Below are positions 1-8,110 of a stretch of DNA of 64,000 nucleotides, piece after piece. The notes beneath the pieces were generated by a model. The model made no database searches. It saw only the letters and a program-made list of their open reading frames with translations, and was not told the origin of the DNA. The stretch's first letter is position 1. Every line of letters starts with the position of its first letter. Source of the stretch: CAZVNZ01 sp964628515 (GTDB lineage: Bacteria > Bacillota > Clostridia > Christensenellales > Christensenellaceae); NCBI GenBank assembly GCA_964628515.1, contig CAZVNZ010000005.1, positions 1-64,000 of the forward strand, in the 5' to 3' direction. The position numbers and the translations under genes were made by a program.

Positions 1-52
1 CCAATTAAACTCCAATTCGTTGGATGTACCCAATTAAACTCCAATTAATTGG
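1..52. repeat. Two-copy direct repeat with a 12-bp palindrome, at the window edge
   Basis: A 17-base unit, CCAATTAAACTCCAATT, occurs at 1-17 and again at 30-46 (period 29). The second copy runs into the perfect palindrome CCAATTAATTGG at 41-52, which contains the stop codon of the diguanylate cyclase. The first copy is followed by the near-palindrome CCAATTCGTTGG. More copies may lie to the left of the window. No function is apparent. Confidence 0.5.
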
Positions 53-2324
53 ACTCGTCCGATTCATAGGGTTTGTCCGACAGGCTGTACTCATCGTAGA
101 AAACATAACGGTTTTTGCCCAAATGCTTTGCATGGTAGCATGCCTTATCCGCTTTTTTGTAAAGCTCTTTGTAATTTTGTGCATCTTTAGGGAAGAAGGC
201 AACACCAATACTTGCAGACGAGGTGTGAGAAACTCCGTCCACCGTGTAAGTTTTGTTTAGTGCTTTTCGCAGGACTTCCACCTTTTCTTTTGCAAATTCG
301 TTAGGCTCTATATTTTTAATCAGCAGTACAAATTCGTCCCCGCCAAAACGCCCCAAAACATCGCTGGAGCGGAAAATATGCTTAATTATAGCGGCGGTTT
401 CTATTAAAACTTTATCGCCGAACAAATGCCCGAAATTATCGTTAATATATTTAAAATCGTCTATATCCAAACAAATAAGTGCATGCGTTTCTCCCTCTTT
501 TGAATCGCAAAGTATTTCCTCCACAAGTATTTCCACCGCACCCTTATTTAACAGCCGTGTAAGTACGTCCGATTGCACACGGGCATTTAAAGACTCCTCC
601 TCTTTTACCTTGCTGTCTATATCTTCGTAAAAACCTATGGTTTTATAGGGTTTTTTAGCATCGTCCATAATTGTTACGCTGGAAAATTGCACCCATATAT
701 AACTGCCCCTCTCCGTAAGTAACCGCATACGCATGGAAGAGCGGATTGCCTTGCCGTTTTTAAGGTCTTGAAATAATTTTATGTGAGCATCCAAATCGTC
801 CGGGTAAATCATACTTAAGCTTAGCAAATCGTTATAATCCTTCTTTTGATTAACATCTAAAGCAATAAGCTCTTCGTAGTTTTTAATTTCTTTTACTTTA
901 GTGATGGAGTAGTTCCATTCCGCTACTGCCATATTACAATGGGAGGCAAGCACCCTAAAGCACCGTTCGTCTAAGGTGGCGGTAGTCACCATTTCGTCTA
1001 TTTTGCTAAGCATTTTTTTATGCTCTCGTAAATCTCTGCAATGGGCAATTACCGCTGTTTGTTTGTCTAACTCCACTCGAATAAGCATAATTTCCATAGG
1101 CAAGGGCTCGCCATCTGCGGTTTGGTGCATAAACTCAAATTTTTGAATACCCTTGGAAAACGCATTTTGCACCAACTCTTTTACCATTAATACGGAGTTT
1201 TTGCCGTTTGGTTGCAGTTTTGGCGAAAGCTCTAAGAATTTTTCGAAAAATTCCTGTTTATCCTTCGTTTTAAAGGTGGTTATTGTAGTTTCGTTGCAAT
1301 CTATTATGTCAAAATCTTTACTCCAGTACATACACATAAAGGGGGAAGAATTAAACATTAGTTGAGTGCGCCTGTCCGCTTTGCGTGCCTTAATTTGCAA
1401 ATATATTACATAAAATACAATTACCGCAAATACTAAGGTAATATAAAGTGCCATACGCATTGCAAAACGGATATTTACAGAGGATACAGAATCTACAACA
1501 CTCATAGGCTCTAACATTACAAAATTCCAATCTCTTATTTCTATGGGTGCTATATGGGCAAGTATTTCCTCATCGTGGTCCGTATATTCCATATGGAAGG
1601 ATTTGCGCACTTCCATATCCGCTATCATTTGCTCGTAGTTATAGTCTTTTTGGGCATTAAACTCGACATTACGCATATCTTCGTAAAAATTACCGCTTTT
1701 TAGGATGTCGTCAAGCTCTGTACTGGCGGCTACGTACCTTCCGTTGCTGTCTATAACGTAAAACATAGTTTTATTGCTGTACAAACTGATGTTTAGCTTT
1801 TCTGAAAGCCCTTTTGTCCTAAATGCTCCACGTAACTGGGCAACGGGTACGCCTTGGGAATTTTTTATGGGTACACTCATATTTACAATGGGTTGCCTGT
1901 CTATAAGGGAGTCCATAACATCCGAAACATAAAATTTGCCCGAAGTTATAATATCTGTAACATTAAGGGAGGTCACATTTAAAACTGTGCCGTCCGCAAA
2001 ATAGCTTATTCCGTTTACTGTGTCTACGGATATGCGCTCAAAACCAACGTATTTTGCAACTTTGCTTAACATTGCAAGCGCCTCGTTAGAGGTGTAATCC
2101 TCGTAATCCTCCAAAGCGACGGCAACGGAGGCTAAAGTCGTAAGGCTGTCCGATATTTCTAAATAAACGGATTTAGCATTGGCGGCAGCCGAAAAATCCA
2201 AATTACTGTTTGCAGTCGCCAAATCGTGGGTTTGTACATTGGAAATAAAATCAACAACAGCAAATACAATAACTGCAATAATAGCAATTATTATCAATAT
2301 AGTTATTATAGGCTTTTTTACCAT
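45..2324 (-). CDS. Membrane-bound sensor diguanylate cyclase (Cache-like sensor, PAS, GGDEF)
   Basis: The protein (759 aa) would make cyclic di-GMP from two GTP at the inner face of the membrane. It starts with a membrane segment (residues about 4-28). An extracytoplasmic sensor region of roughly 250 residues, probably double-Cache-like, follows, then a second membrane segment near 285-310. Two PAS-like regions (about 325-440 and 455-585) precede the C-terminal GGDEF domain. The active-site motif GGDEF (about 661-665) is intact and is preceded by RSSD five residues upstream, the RxxD product-inhibition site. No EAL or HD-GYP domain is present, so it should only synthesise the messenger. The start codon has AAGGAG at good spacing. 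The signal sensed is unknown. It is transcribed away from the DUF4180 gene. Confidence 0.93.
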   Translation of the reverse strand: MVKKPIITILIIIAIIAVIVFAVVDFISNVQTHDLATANSNLDFSAAANAKSVYLEISDSLTTLASVAVALEDYEDYTSNEALAMLSKVAKYVGFERISVDTVNGISYFADGTVLNVTSLNVTDIITSGKFYVSDVMDSLIDRQPIVNMSVPIKNSQGVPVAQLRGAFRTKGLSEKLNISLYSNKTMFYVIDSNGRYVAASTELDDILKSGNFYEDMRNVEFNAQKDYNYEQMIADMEVRKSFHMEYTDHDEEILAHIAPIEIRDWNFVMLEPMSVVDSVSSVNIRFAMRMALYITLVFAVIVFYVIYLQIKARKADRRTQLMFNSSPFMCMYWSKDFDIIDCNETTITTFKTKDKQEFFEKFLELSPKLQPNGKNSVLMVKELVQNAFSKGIQKFEFMHQTADGEPLPMEIMLIRVELDKQTAVIAHCRDLREHKKMLSKIDEMVTTATLDERCFRVLASHCNMAVAEWNYSITKVKEIKNYEELIALDVNQKKDYNDLLSLSMIYPDDLDAHIKLFQDLKNGKAIRSSMRMRLLTERGSYIWVQFSSVTIMDDAKKPYKTIGFYEDIDSKVKEEESLNARVQSDVLTRLLNKGAVEILVEEILCDSKEGETHALICLDIDDFKYINDNFGHLFGDKVLIETAAIIKHIFRSSDVLGRFGGDEFVLLIKNIEPNEFAKEKVEVLRKALNKTYTVDGVSHTSSASIGVAFFPKDAQNYKELYKKADKACYHAKHLGKNRYVFYDEYSLSDKPYESDESN

Positions 2325-2403
2325 GCTGTTACTCCTTTATGCCTCTAATGTAAAAATAACAAAAATATCGAAAATGCCTGTTAAGTTAGCATTTTGCGGT
2401 TAA

Positions 2404-2432
2404 ATTATACCATTTTTGCGACTTTTTAACAA
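2404..2432 (-). promoter_or_regulatory. Promoter of the diguanylate cyclase gene
   Basis: On the minus strand TTGTTA (2432-2427) is followed after 17 bases by TATAAT (2409-2404) with an upstream TGG, an extended -10. The predicted transcript has a leader of roughly 75 bases. Confidence 0.6.
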
Positions 2433-2553
2433 CAAAAAAATTAACATTTCAAACAAAAAAGTCTAAATTCACAAATGTTAATATAAATTACCGGTTATTG
2501 CATTATGCCACCCTTTTTTATGGTGATGATAGAGGGTATATAAGGTTTGTTAG

Positions 2554-2582
2554 TTGTAATTAAGTAACAAGTGTAATATAAT
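2554..2582 (+). promoter_or_regulatory. Sigma-A-type promoter immediately before the DUF4180 start codon
   Basis: TTGTAA (2554-2559), a 17-base spacer and a perfect TATAAT (2577-2582). The predicted transcription start near 2589 falls on or one base before the ATG at 2590, so the mRNA would be leaderless. Confidence 0.6.
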
Positions 2583-2589
2583 TAAGGGT

Positions 2590-2955
2590 ATGGATTTTAA
2601 AATAACGGAAGTAAACAACAAAAAGGTTGCAATAGCTCTAACCGAGGAAATAATATTGACAAATGTGCAGTCTGCATTGGATTTAATTGCAAATGCAAAT
2701 TATTTGGCGGACAGCACACGCATTGTGCTACCCAAAAGCGGTGTAGCGGAGGATTTTTTTGTGCTAAGCACAGGCATTGCCGGCGAAATTCTGCAAAAAT
2801 TCGTAAACTACAACGCAAAACTTGGAATATACGGCGATTTTTCCATATACACAAGCAAACCTCTGAAAGATTTTATTTACGAATCCAACAAGGGCAACCA
2901 AATATTTTTTACCGCTACGGAACTTGAAGCGGTAGAGCGGTTGGCAGGATGCTAA
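2590..2955 (+). CDS. DUF4180 family protein
   Basis: A 121-residue soluble protein matching the DUF4180 family along its whole length. Conserved stretches are the 'ALDLIANA' segment, the 'DFFVLSTGIAGEILQKF' segment, 'YGDFS' and the 'SKPLKDFIYESNKG' segment near the C-terminus. The molecular function of the family is not established. The gene is monocistronic and diverges from the diguanylate cyclase. The only Shine-Dalgarno-like bases, AAGGG, end one base before the ATG. This is too close to work normally, so translation may begin on a leaderless message. Family alignment supports this ATG as the start. Confidence 0.85.
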   Translation: MDFKITEVNNKKVAIALTEEIILTNVQSALDLIANANYLADSTRIVLPKSGVAEDFFVLSTGIAGEILQKFVNYNAKLGIYGDFSIYTSKPLKDFIYESNKGNQIFFTATELEAVERLAGC

Positions 2956-3072
2956 TAAAAAAGCTGTAAAATTGCGCAAAACAAAATGCGGTACAGAAAT
3001 TACTTCCACGCCGCACTTTCATACATATATCATTTAGTTATGGGAATTTTGCTAATTTAGCATTGTTTAGTA

Positions 3073-3669
3073 TTATTTAGCCTCTTGAGTGCCTTTGCTT
3101 TCTGCCGCCCACTTGTCAAACTCTGCCATTACAGCTTTGTAAGTGTCTTGGCTAATTTGAGGAAGCTCGTCTCCCCATGCGGCAGTTGCTTGTTTAAAGC
3201 CTTTTTCCACAGCATTTCTTAATGTTTCGATTTTAGATGGGTCTCCGCCGGAAAGTGCTTTTGCCATTTCCATAATTCTGTCCGTAGTTTTTCCTACCGA
3301 GTAGTAGCCACCCTCCGCAATTTGCGCTTTAGCCGCATCTATGTCTTGCTGAGTTGCACCCTCTGCAATTTTTTGCATTACCTGTGCTTTAACGTTTTTT
3401 GTGGAAAGCCCGTAATTTTTGCCTTGCTCTACAAAATACTTGGAAAGAATGTCTTTAAATTGCGCAACTTCCCTCTCGTATTTAGCTAAAAGCGCATTAA
3501 TATCGCTTGCTTTAGGCTTGGAGTATGTAATTTTTTTGTTATCCTGATTAGTGCTTTTCTCAAAAACAGCAGCCTCTTCTACCGGTGTGGGTTGAACGGG
3601 TGTGCTTGTGTTATTGCCTTGCTTTACTGTATTTGGGGGATATGTGTTGTTAATTCCTTGAATTTCCAT
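3073..3669 (-). CDS. Hypothetical protein, helical, 198 aa
   Basis: I do not recognise this protein with certainty. It begins with a disordered, Asn/Thr/Pro-rich region (residues 1-50). A charged alpha-helical region with two similar-looking halves rich in Lys, Ala and Gln follows. No signal peptide or membrane segment is visible, so it is probably cytoplasmic. The start is well supported by AGGAGG seven bases upstream of the ATG, and a TATAAT on the minus strand lies about 30 bases upstream. It is transcribed divergently from the amidase gene. Confidence 0.7.
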   Translation of the reverse strand: MEIQGINNTYPPNTVKQGNNTSTPVQPTPVEEAAVFEKSTNQDNKKITYSKPKASDINALLAKYEREVAQFKDILSKYFVEQGKNYGLSTKNVKAQVMQKIAEGATQQDIDAAKAQIAEGGYYSVGKTTDRIMEMAKALSGGDPSKIETLRNAVEKGFKQATAAWGDELPQISQDTYKAVMAEFDKWAAESKGTQEAK

Positions 3670-3795
3670 GGTTTAAACCTCCTGTTTATAAAAACGTATT
3701 ATATCTACGTAATTTAGCTTCCTTGCCCATGCTGATATTCTTATGTTATACATATCGTAACTATTTATAAAAACATTAGCCTTTTCTATAAATAT

Positions 3796-3823
3796 TTGTA
3801 AATAAATTATTTTGGTGTATAAT
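3796..3823 (+). promoter_or_regulatory. Promoter of the amidase lipoprotein gene
   Basis: TTGTAA (3796-3801), a 16-base spacer and TATAAT (3818-3823), about 34 bases upstream of the amidase ATG. Confidence 0.5.
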
Positions 3824-3856
3824 GTATTAAAATAAATTAATTTAAAGTGAGCTTTT

Positions 3857-4828
3857 ATGAAAAAAATATTTATACCAATTATTATAGCAATTTTAATTAT
3901 GAGCGGTTGCGCACAAACGGGAAATACTGCGCCAACCATTATTAATGCCTCGGATATTTCTAAAGTGGAGCTAAACGGAGAAGCCCCCAATGAAAACGCA
4001 AGCGAGGCACAGCCCACAGTTGTGGCACCCCCACAAATCACACCCACCCCTGAGGTGTCACAAACTCCCGAGGTTTCATCCACCCCCGAAGTAACACAAA
4101 CTCCCGAGGCTTCCCCTACCCCCGAAACTTCCACTGCCCCCCAAGCATCAGCATCACCATCACCATCAAAAGAAGCAACCCCAAAACCCACAGAGGAATC
4201 CAAAAAACTTTCCGGCAAAATAATAGGGTTAGACCCGGGGCATCAAGGCAAGGGCAACAGCGAAAAGGAGCCACAGGCGCCAAACTCGGACACTATGAAG
4301 GCAAAGGTAACATCGGGCACGGCAGGAGTAGCGTCAAAAGTAGATGAGCACACGGTAAACCTTGCGGTTGCCCTAAAAGTACGGGATTTACTTGAAGAAC
4401 AAGGGGCAGAGGTTATTATGACACGCACCTCCGCAGATGTGGATATTTCCAACGTCCAAAGGGCAAAACTGTTTAACGAAAAAAATGTAAATTTAGGAGT
4501 GCGCATACATTGTAACGGTAGCGAAAACTCCGCAGATAAAGGGGCTTTTATGCTTGTACCCACAAAAAACCCTTACTTAGAAAACTGCAACACGGCGGCA
4601 AAATATATTTTGGAAGAATACATTAAAGCCACCGAGCTTAAAGACAAAGGCATAACCAAGCGTAGCGACCAAACAGGGTTTAACTGGTGCGAGCGCCTCA
4701 TAGTAAACATAGAAATGGGACATATGTCAAACCCAACGGAAGACGAGCTTTTAACGGATAAAGAGTTTCAATCCAAAATGGCAAAGGGTATTTACAACGG
4801 CATAGTTAAATATTTTGAGAATATTTAG
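3857..4828 (+). CDS. N-acetylmuramoyl-L-alanine amidase (Amidase_3) lipoprotein
   Basis: A cell-wall hydrolase that should cut the bond between MurNAc and L-alanine in peptidoglycan. The N-terminus is a lipoprotein signal with lipobox MSGC (Cys at residue 18). Residues about 55-115 are a low-complexity stalk of repeated 'TPEVS/TPEAS' units, likely a wall-spanning spacer. The catalytic domain (about 120-323) has the zinc-binding 'GLDPGHQG' motif, an acidic ligand in 'VDEHTVNLA', the 'IHCNG' histidine and the catalytic Glu in 'VNIEMGHMSNP', all intact. It lies alone between divergent and downstream promoters. Its role is probably wall turnover or cell separation. Confidence 0.9.
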   Translation: MKKIFIPIIIAILIMSGCAQTGNTAPTIINASDISKVELNGEAPNENASEAQPTVVAPPQITPTPEVSQTPEVSSTPEVTQTPEASPTPETSTAPQASASPSPSKEATPKPTEESKKLSGKIIGLDPGHQGKGNSEKEPQAPNSDTMKAKVTSGTAGVASKVDEHTVNLAVALKVRDLLEEQGAEVIMTRTSADVDISNVQRAKLFNEKNVNLGVRIHCNGSENSADKGAFMLVPTKNPYLENCNTAAKYILEEYIKATELKDKGITKRSDQTGFNWCERLIVNIEMGHMSNPTEDELLTDKEFQSKMAKGIYNGIVKYFENI

Positions 4829-4946
4829 CTTTTGGTATAAATTAAGTTGCTATAACATCCGTCTACACTAAAAATGTTAGTTTCCCGAGGTTTTGAAAAA
4901 AGTGTTAATTATATATGAATAAAACTAATAAAAAACCATATTAAAC

Positions 4947-4975
4947 TTGTAATTTATTCAAACAAACTATATAAT
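4947..4975 (+). promoter_or_regulatory. Promoter of the aminotransferase-tyrS operon
   Basis: TTGTAA (4947-4952), a 17-base spacer and TATAAT (4970-4975). Transcription would start near 4982, giving a leader of about 100 bases that contains the dyad at 5004-5039. Confidence 0.6.
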
Positions 4976-5003
4976 ATATGTTGAAAGATTTTAGGGTAAA
5001 AAG

Positions 5004-5039
5004 GTGTGCGAAAATACGCAAACACGTAAAAACGCACAC
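5004..5039 (+). promoter_or_regulatory. Nested inverted repeat in the aminotransferase-tyrS leader
   Basis: The arms GTGTGCG (5004-5010) and CGCACAC (5033-5039) pair perfectly. Inside them, after AAAA on each side, TACG pairs with CGTA around a six-base loop. The result is a symmetric hairpin with a 4x4 adenine internal loop just after the predicted transcription start. It has no run of T after it, so it is not a terminator. It could be an RNA control element or a protein-binding dyad. Confidence 0.5.
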
Positions 5040-5084
5040 ATATAATGTATAAATATTAAAATTATTGATAGGTGGCAAAATAAA

Positions 5085-6260
5085 ATGCAGGAATTTGCAC
5101 AATGCTTTGAGGGCGTAACGGGTAGCGAAATAAGAAGAATTTTTACCCTCCTTGCAGACCCTCAAATAATATCTCTTGCAGGAGGTAATCCATCTCCGGA
5201 GGGGTTTCCCACCGAGGAAATTTCTCAAATAACTCAGGAGATATTAAATAATTCTTCAAAAAGTGTATTACAATACGGAAATACGGCAGGCATACCCCAA
5301 ATATTAGAGCTTTTAAAGAGAGAAAACGCCTCTGTAATGCAAGACTATGACGACCTTATTATGCTTACCGGCTCTTCCCAAGGCATAGATTTTTTTACAT
5401 CTGCATTTGTTAATAAGGGTGATGCTATTTTAGTGGAAGCACCCACTTTTTTAGGTGCCTTGCAAACCTTTAAGCTAAGAGGTGCGGTTGCCCATACGGT
5501 AGATTTACTTGAAGACGGTGTGGATATAGCAATGCTTGAAGCAAAAATTAAAGAGCTGAAGCCAAAGTTTTTTTACGTAATACCCACCTTTCAAAACCCC
5601 ACGGGCATTACAACCTCCAAAGAAAAGCGAGAGCAGATATATAAAATTTGCCTAAAATATAACGTTATGATATTAGAGGACGACCCATACGCAAGCCTAC
5701 GGTTTGAGGGGGAGGCAACAGACAGCATAAAAAGCTACGATACGCAAGGTATTGTATGCAAATTAAGCAGTTTTTCCAAAACCATATCTCCGGGGCTAAG
5801 GGTAGGCTATGCCATTGCAAACAAAGAAATCATCCACAAGTTTAATTTAATTAAACAGGGTGCGGATGTGCATACATCTAACTTTACGCAAGCAATAGTA
5901 TATGAGTTTTTAAATAAAGGCTATTTAACCAAGCATGTAGAAAAATTATGCGATATGTATAAAAAACAGCGTAACGAAATGGAGCACGCTATTTTTACCC
6001 ATTTTCCCAAAGATGTTAAATGCACCCATCCGATGGGGGGGTTGTTTATTTGGGTAACGCTAAAGGAGGGCACAGACGTAGCTACAATATTTTCTCAATG
6101 TATAGAAAACAAAGTGGCATTTGTGCCGGGCACACCCTTTTATGCACAAAATCCCAAAACTAACACACTAAGACTCAACTTTTCTATGCCCACTTTAGAA
6201 AACATCAACATAGGCATAGAAAGAATAGGGAAAATTTTAAATATACAGGAGAGCATATGA
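5085..6260 (+). CDS. PLP-dependent aminotransferase, class I/II (2-aminoadipate aminotransferase-like)
   Basis: A cytoplasmic fold-type I aminotransferase (391 aa) that moves amino groups between amino acids and 2-oxo acids. The PLP lysine is Lys232 in 'SSFSKTISPGLRVGYA'. 'PTFQNPTG' and 'EDDPYASLRFEG' are the usual cofactor-binding segments, and the C-terminal Arg that binds carboxylate is in 'TNTLRLNFS'. The length and motifs fit the LysN/2-aminoadipate/aromatic transaminase group. The true substrate cannot be read from sequence. The stop overlaps the tyrS start (ATGA), so the two are translationally coupled. Confidence 0.88.
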   Translation: MQEFAQCFEGVTGSEIRRIFTLLADPQIISLAGGNPSPEGFPTEEISQITQEILNNSSKSVLQYGNTAGIPQILELLKRENASVMQDYDDLIMLTGSSQGIDFFTSAFVNKGDAILVEAPTFLGALQTFKLRGAVAHTVDLLEDGVDIAMLEAKIKELKPKFFYVIPTFQNPTGITTSKEKREQIYKICLKYNVMILEDDPYASLRFEGEATDSIKSYDTQGIVCKLSSFSKTISPGLRVGYAIANKEIIHKFNLIKQGADVHTSNFTQAIVYEFLNKGYLTKHVEKLCDMYKKQRNEMEHAIFTHFPKDVKCTHPMGGLFIWVTLKEGTDVATIFSQCIENKVAFVPGTPFYAQNPKTNTLRLNFSMPTLENINIGIERIGKILNIQESI

Positions 6261-7483
6261 GCAACGTATTTGAAACACTAAAAAGCAGAGGCTTTGTAAA
6301 ACAGGTTACCCACGAGGGGTTAGCGGAATTATTGGAAAAGGAAAAGGTGGCATTTTACGTAGGCTACGACGCAACGGCAGACAGCTTGCATGTAGGGCAT
6401 TTTGTACAACTAATGGTTATGGCGCACATGCAAAGGGCAGGGCATATACCCATAGTGCTTATCGGAGGGGGTACAACCATGGTTGGAGACCCAAGCGGTA
6501 AAACGGATATGCGTAAAATGATGACAAAAGAGATAATCGCAAGTAATGCGGAAATTTTTAAAAAGCAAATAAGCAAGTTTTTGGATTTAAGTGATGGCAA
6601 GGGCATTATGGTAGATAACGCCGATTGGTTGCTTGACTTAAATTACGTAGAGTTTTTGAGAGAGATAGGCACTTGCTTTTCGGTAAACAGAATGCTTACG
6701 GCGGATTGCTATAAAAAACGTTTGGAAAAAGGGCTAACCTTCTTTGAGTTTAACTATATGCTAATGCAAGCCTACGACTTTTTGGTACTCAACAGAGAGT
6801 ACGACTGTAAGTTAGAGGTAGGCGGAGACGACCAATGGTCCAACATTCTTGCAGGGGCGGATTTAATCAGAAGAAAGGAGCAAAAAGAGGCTTACGGCTT
6901 AACAATATCCCTTCTTTTAACAAGCGACGGCAGAAAAATGGGCAAAACGGAGGCAGGAGCATTGTGGCTTGACGGCAATAAAACCTCTCCTTACGAGTTT
7001 TATCAATATTTTAGAAATGTAGCGGACGACGATGTTAAAAACTGCTTGTCCCTACTTACTTTTTTACCTTTAGAAGAGGTAGAGGCGCTAAGCGCACTTA
7101 AAGACAGCGAAATAAACAAGGCAAAAGAAGTGCTTGCCTACGAGGTTACCAAGCAAATACACGGGCAGGAAGAGGCAACAAAGGCACAAGCCGCCGCAAA
7201 AGCATTGTTTGGCGGTGGGGCAAAAGAGGGTAGTATTCCCACTACCCACATCACAATGGCGCAGCTAAAAGAAAACCCCAGAGTTGCCGACATTATGGTG
7301 CTGTGCGGTCTTGCAAAATCCAAAGGGGATGCAAGACGGCTGATTGCAGGCGGAGGAGTGTACGTAGCCGACGTTAAAATAACCGAGGAATTTGCTCAAA
7401 TTTCTGTGGAAAATTTCACAAATGGCGAGCTTATTATAAAAAAAGGTAAGAAGGCTTACCACCAATTAGTGCTAAATGAGTAA
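6257..7483 (+). CDS. tyrS: Tyrosine--tRNA ligase
   Basis: A class I aminoacyl-tRNA synthetase that attaches tyrosine to tRNA-Tyr. The HIGH-type motif is HVGH (residues 45-48), the KMSKS-type loop is KMGKT (227-231), and 'GGDDQWSNI' is the tyrosine/ATP pocket. The C-terminal S4-like RNA-binding domain occupies about 335-405. The length (408 aa) is normal. I see no T-box in front of the operon. The gene overlaps the aminotransferase by four bases and the YigZ-family gene by eight, so all three are probably co-transcribed. Confidence 0.97.
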   Translation: MSNVFETLKSRGFVKQVTHEGLAELLEKEKVAFYVGYDATADSLHVGHFVQLMVMAHMQRAGHIPIVLIGGGTTMVGDPSGKTDMRKMMTKEIIASNAEIFKKQISKFLDLSDGKGIMVDNADWLLDLNYVEFLREIGTCFSVNRMLTADCYKKRLEKGLTFFEFNYMLMQAYDFLVLNREYDCKLEVGGDDQWSNILAGADLIRRKEQKEAYGLTISLLLTSDGRKMGKTEAGALWLDGNKTSPYEFYQYFRNVADDDVKNCLSLLTFLPLEEVEALSALKDSEINKAKEVLAYEVTKQIHGQEEATKAQAAAKALFGGGAKEGSIPTTHITMAQLKENPRVADIMVLCGLAKSKGDARRLIAGGGVYVADVKITEEFAQISVENFTNGELIIKKGKKAYHQLVLNE

Positions 7484-8096
7484 CTATATTTGTTTGGCGC
7501 AGGACGTAGTTTGCGAAAACATCATAAAAAAATCAAGATTTATTTGTAATTTGATGATTGCAAAAAGCAAGGAGGAAGTTGCCAAGAAACTAAACGAGGT
7601 TAAAAAAGCCCATTATAATGCGACGCATAACTGTTTTGCCACAGTTTTAAAGGACGGCTATGTTAAGTATAGTGATGATGGCGAGCCTCAAGGCACAGCA
7701 GGGCTACCCATGTTAGAGGTGCTAAAACACAGCGGTATTGTGGACGTAGTAGGCGTGGTAACCAGATATTTCGGAGGTACTCTTTTAGGTGCGGGAGGTT
7801 TAAACCGAGCGTACAGCGGTAGTGTTGCACAAGCAGTAAGCCTTGCGCAAAAGGTAGAAATGGTAAGGGCGTACAAATACGAGTTTGTTGTAGATTACGG
7901 GGATTATTCCAAACTATGCAGTATTGCAGGCGAGTATGACAAACAGGTAACGGGAGAGTTTGCAAGCAAGGTTACGGCAAACATAGTTTTAGAGCAAAGC
8001 AGGGCACAAGCCTTTGAAAAACGTATAACGGAAGGATTTTTAGGCAAGGAAGTCTATAAAATTCTAAGCGAAGAAGATATAGAAAAATTTTTATAA
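7476..8096 (+). CDS. YigZ/IMPACT (UPF0029) family protein
   Basis: A 206-residue soluble protein of the YigZ/IMPACT family. The N-terminal domain carries the family signature 'YSDDGEPQGTAGLPML' and the 'TRYFGGTLLGAGGL' loop. The C-terminal DUF1949-like ferredoxin-fold domain occupies about 135-205. The bacterial function is not firmly known. Eukaryotic IMPACT proteins act in translational control, and a link to translation would fit its overlap with tyrS. Confidence 0.9.
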   Translation: MSNYICLAQDVVCENIIKKSRFICNLMIAKSKEEVAKKLNEVKKAHYNATHNCFATVLKDGYVKYSDDGEPQGTAGLPMLEVLKHSGIVDVVGVVTRYFGGTLLGAGGLNRAYSGSVAQAVSLAQKVEMVRAYKYEFVVDYGDYSKLCSIAGEYDKQVTGEFASKVTANIVLEQSRAQAFEKRITEGFLGKEVYKILSEEDIEKFL

Positions 8097-8110
8097 AAAG
8101 GAATGGAAAA

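Noticed and set aside
1..46. Start of a CRISPR array
   Set aside because: Only two short repeats (17 bases) with a 12-base gap, overlapping a gene end; no cas genes in the window.
4981..5084. T-box riboswitch before the aminotransferase-tyrS operon
   Set aside because: No T-box sequence, specifier stem or terminator/antiterminator pair in the roughly 100-base leader.
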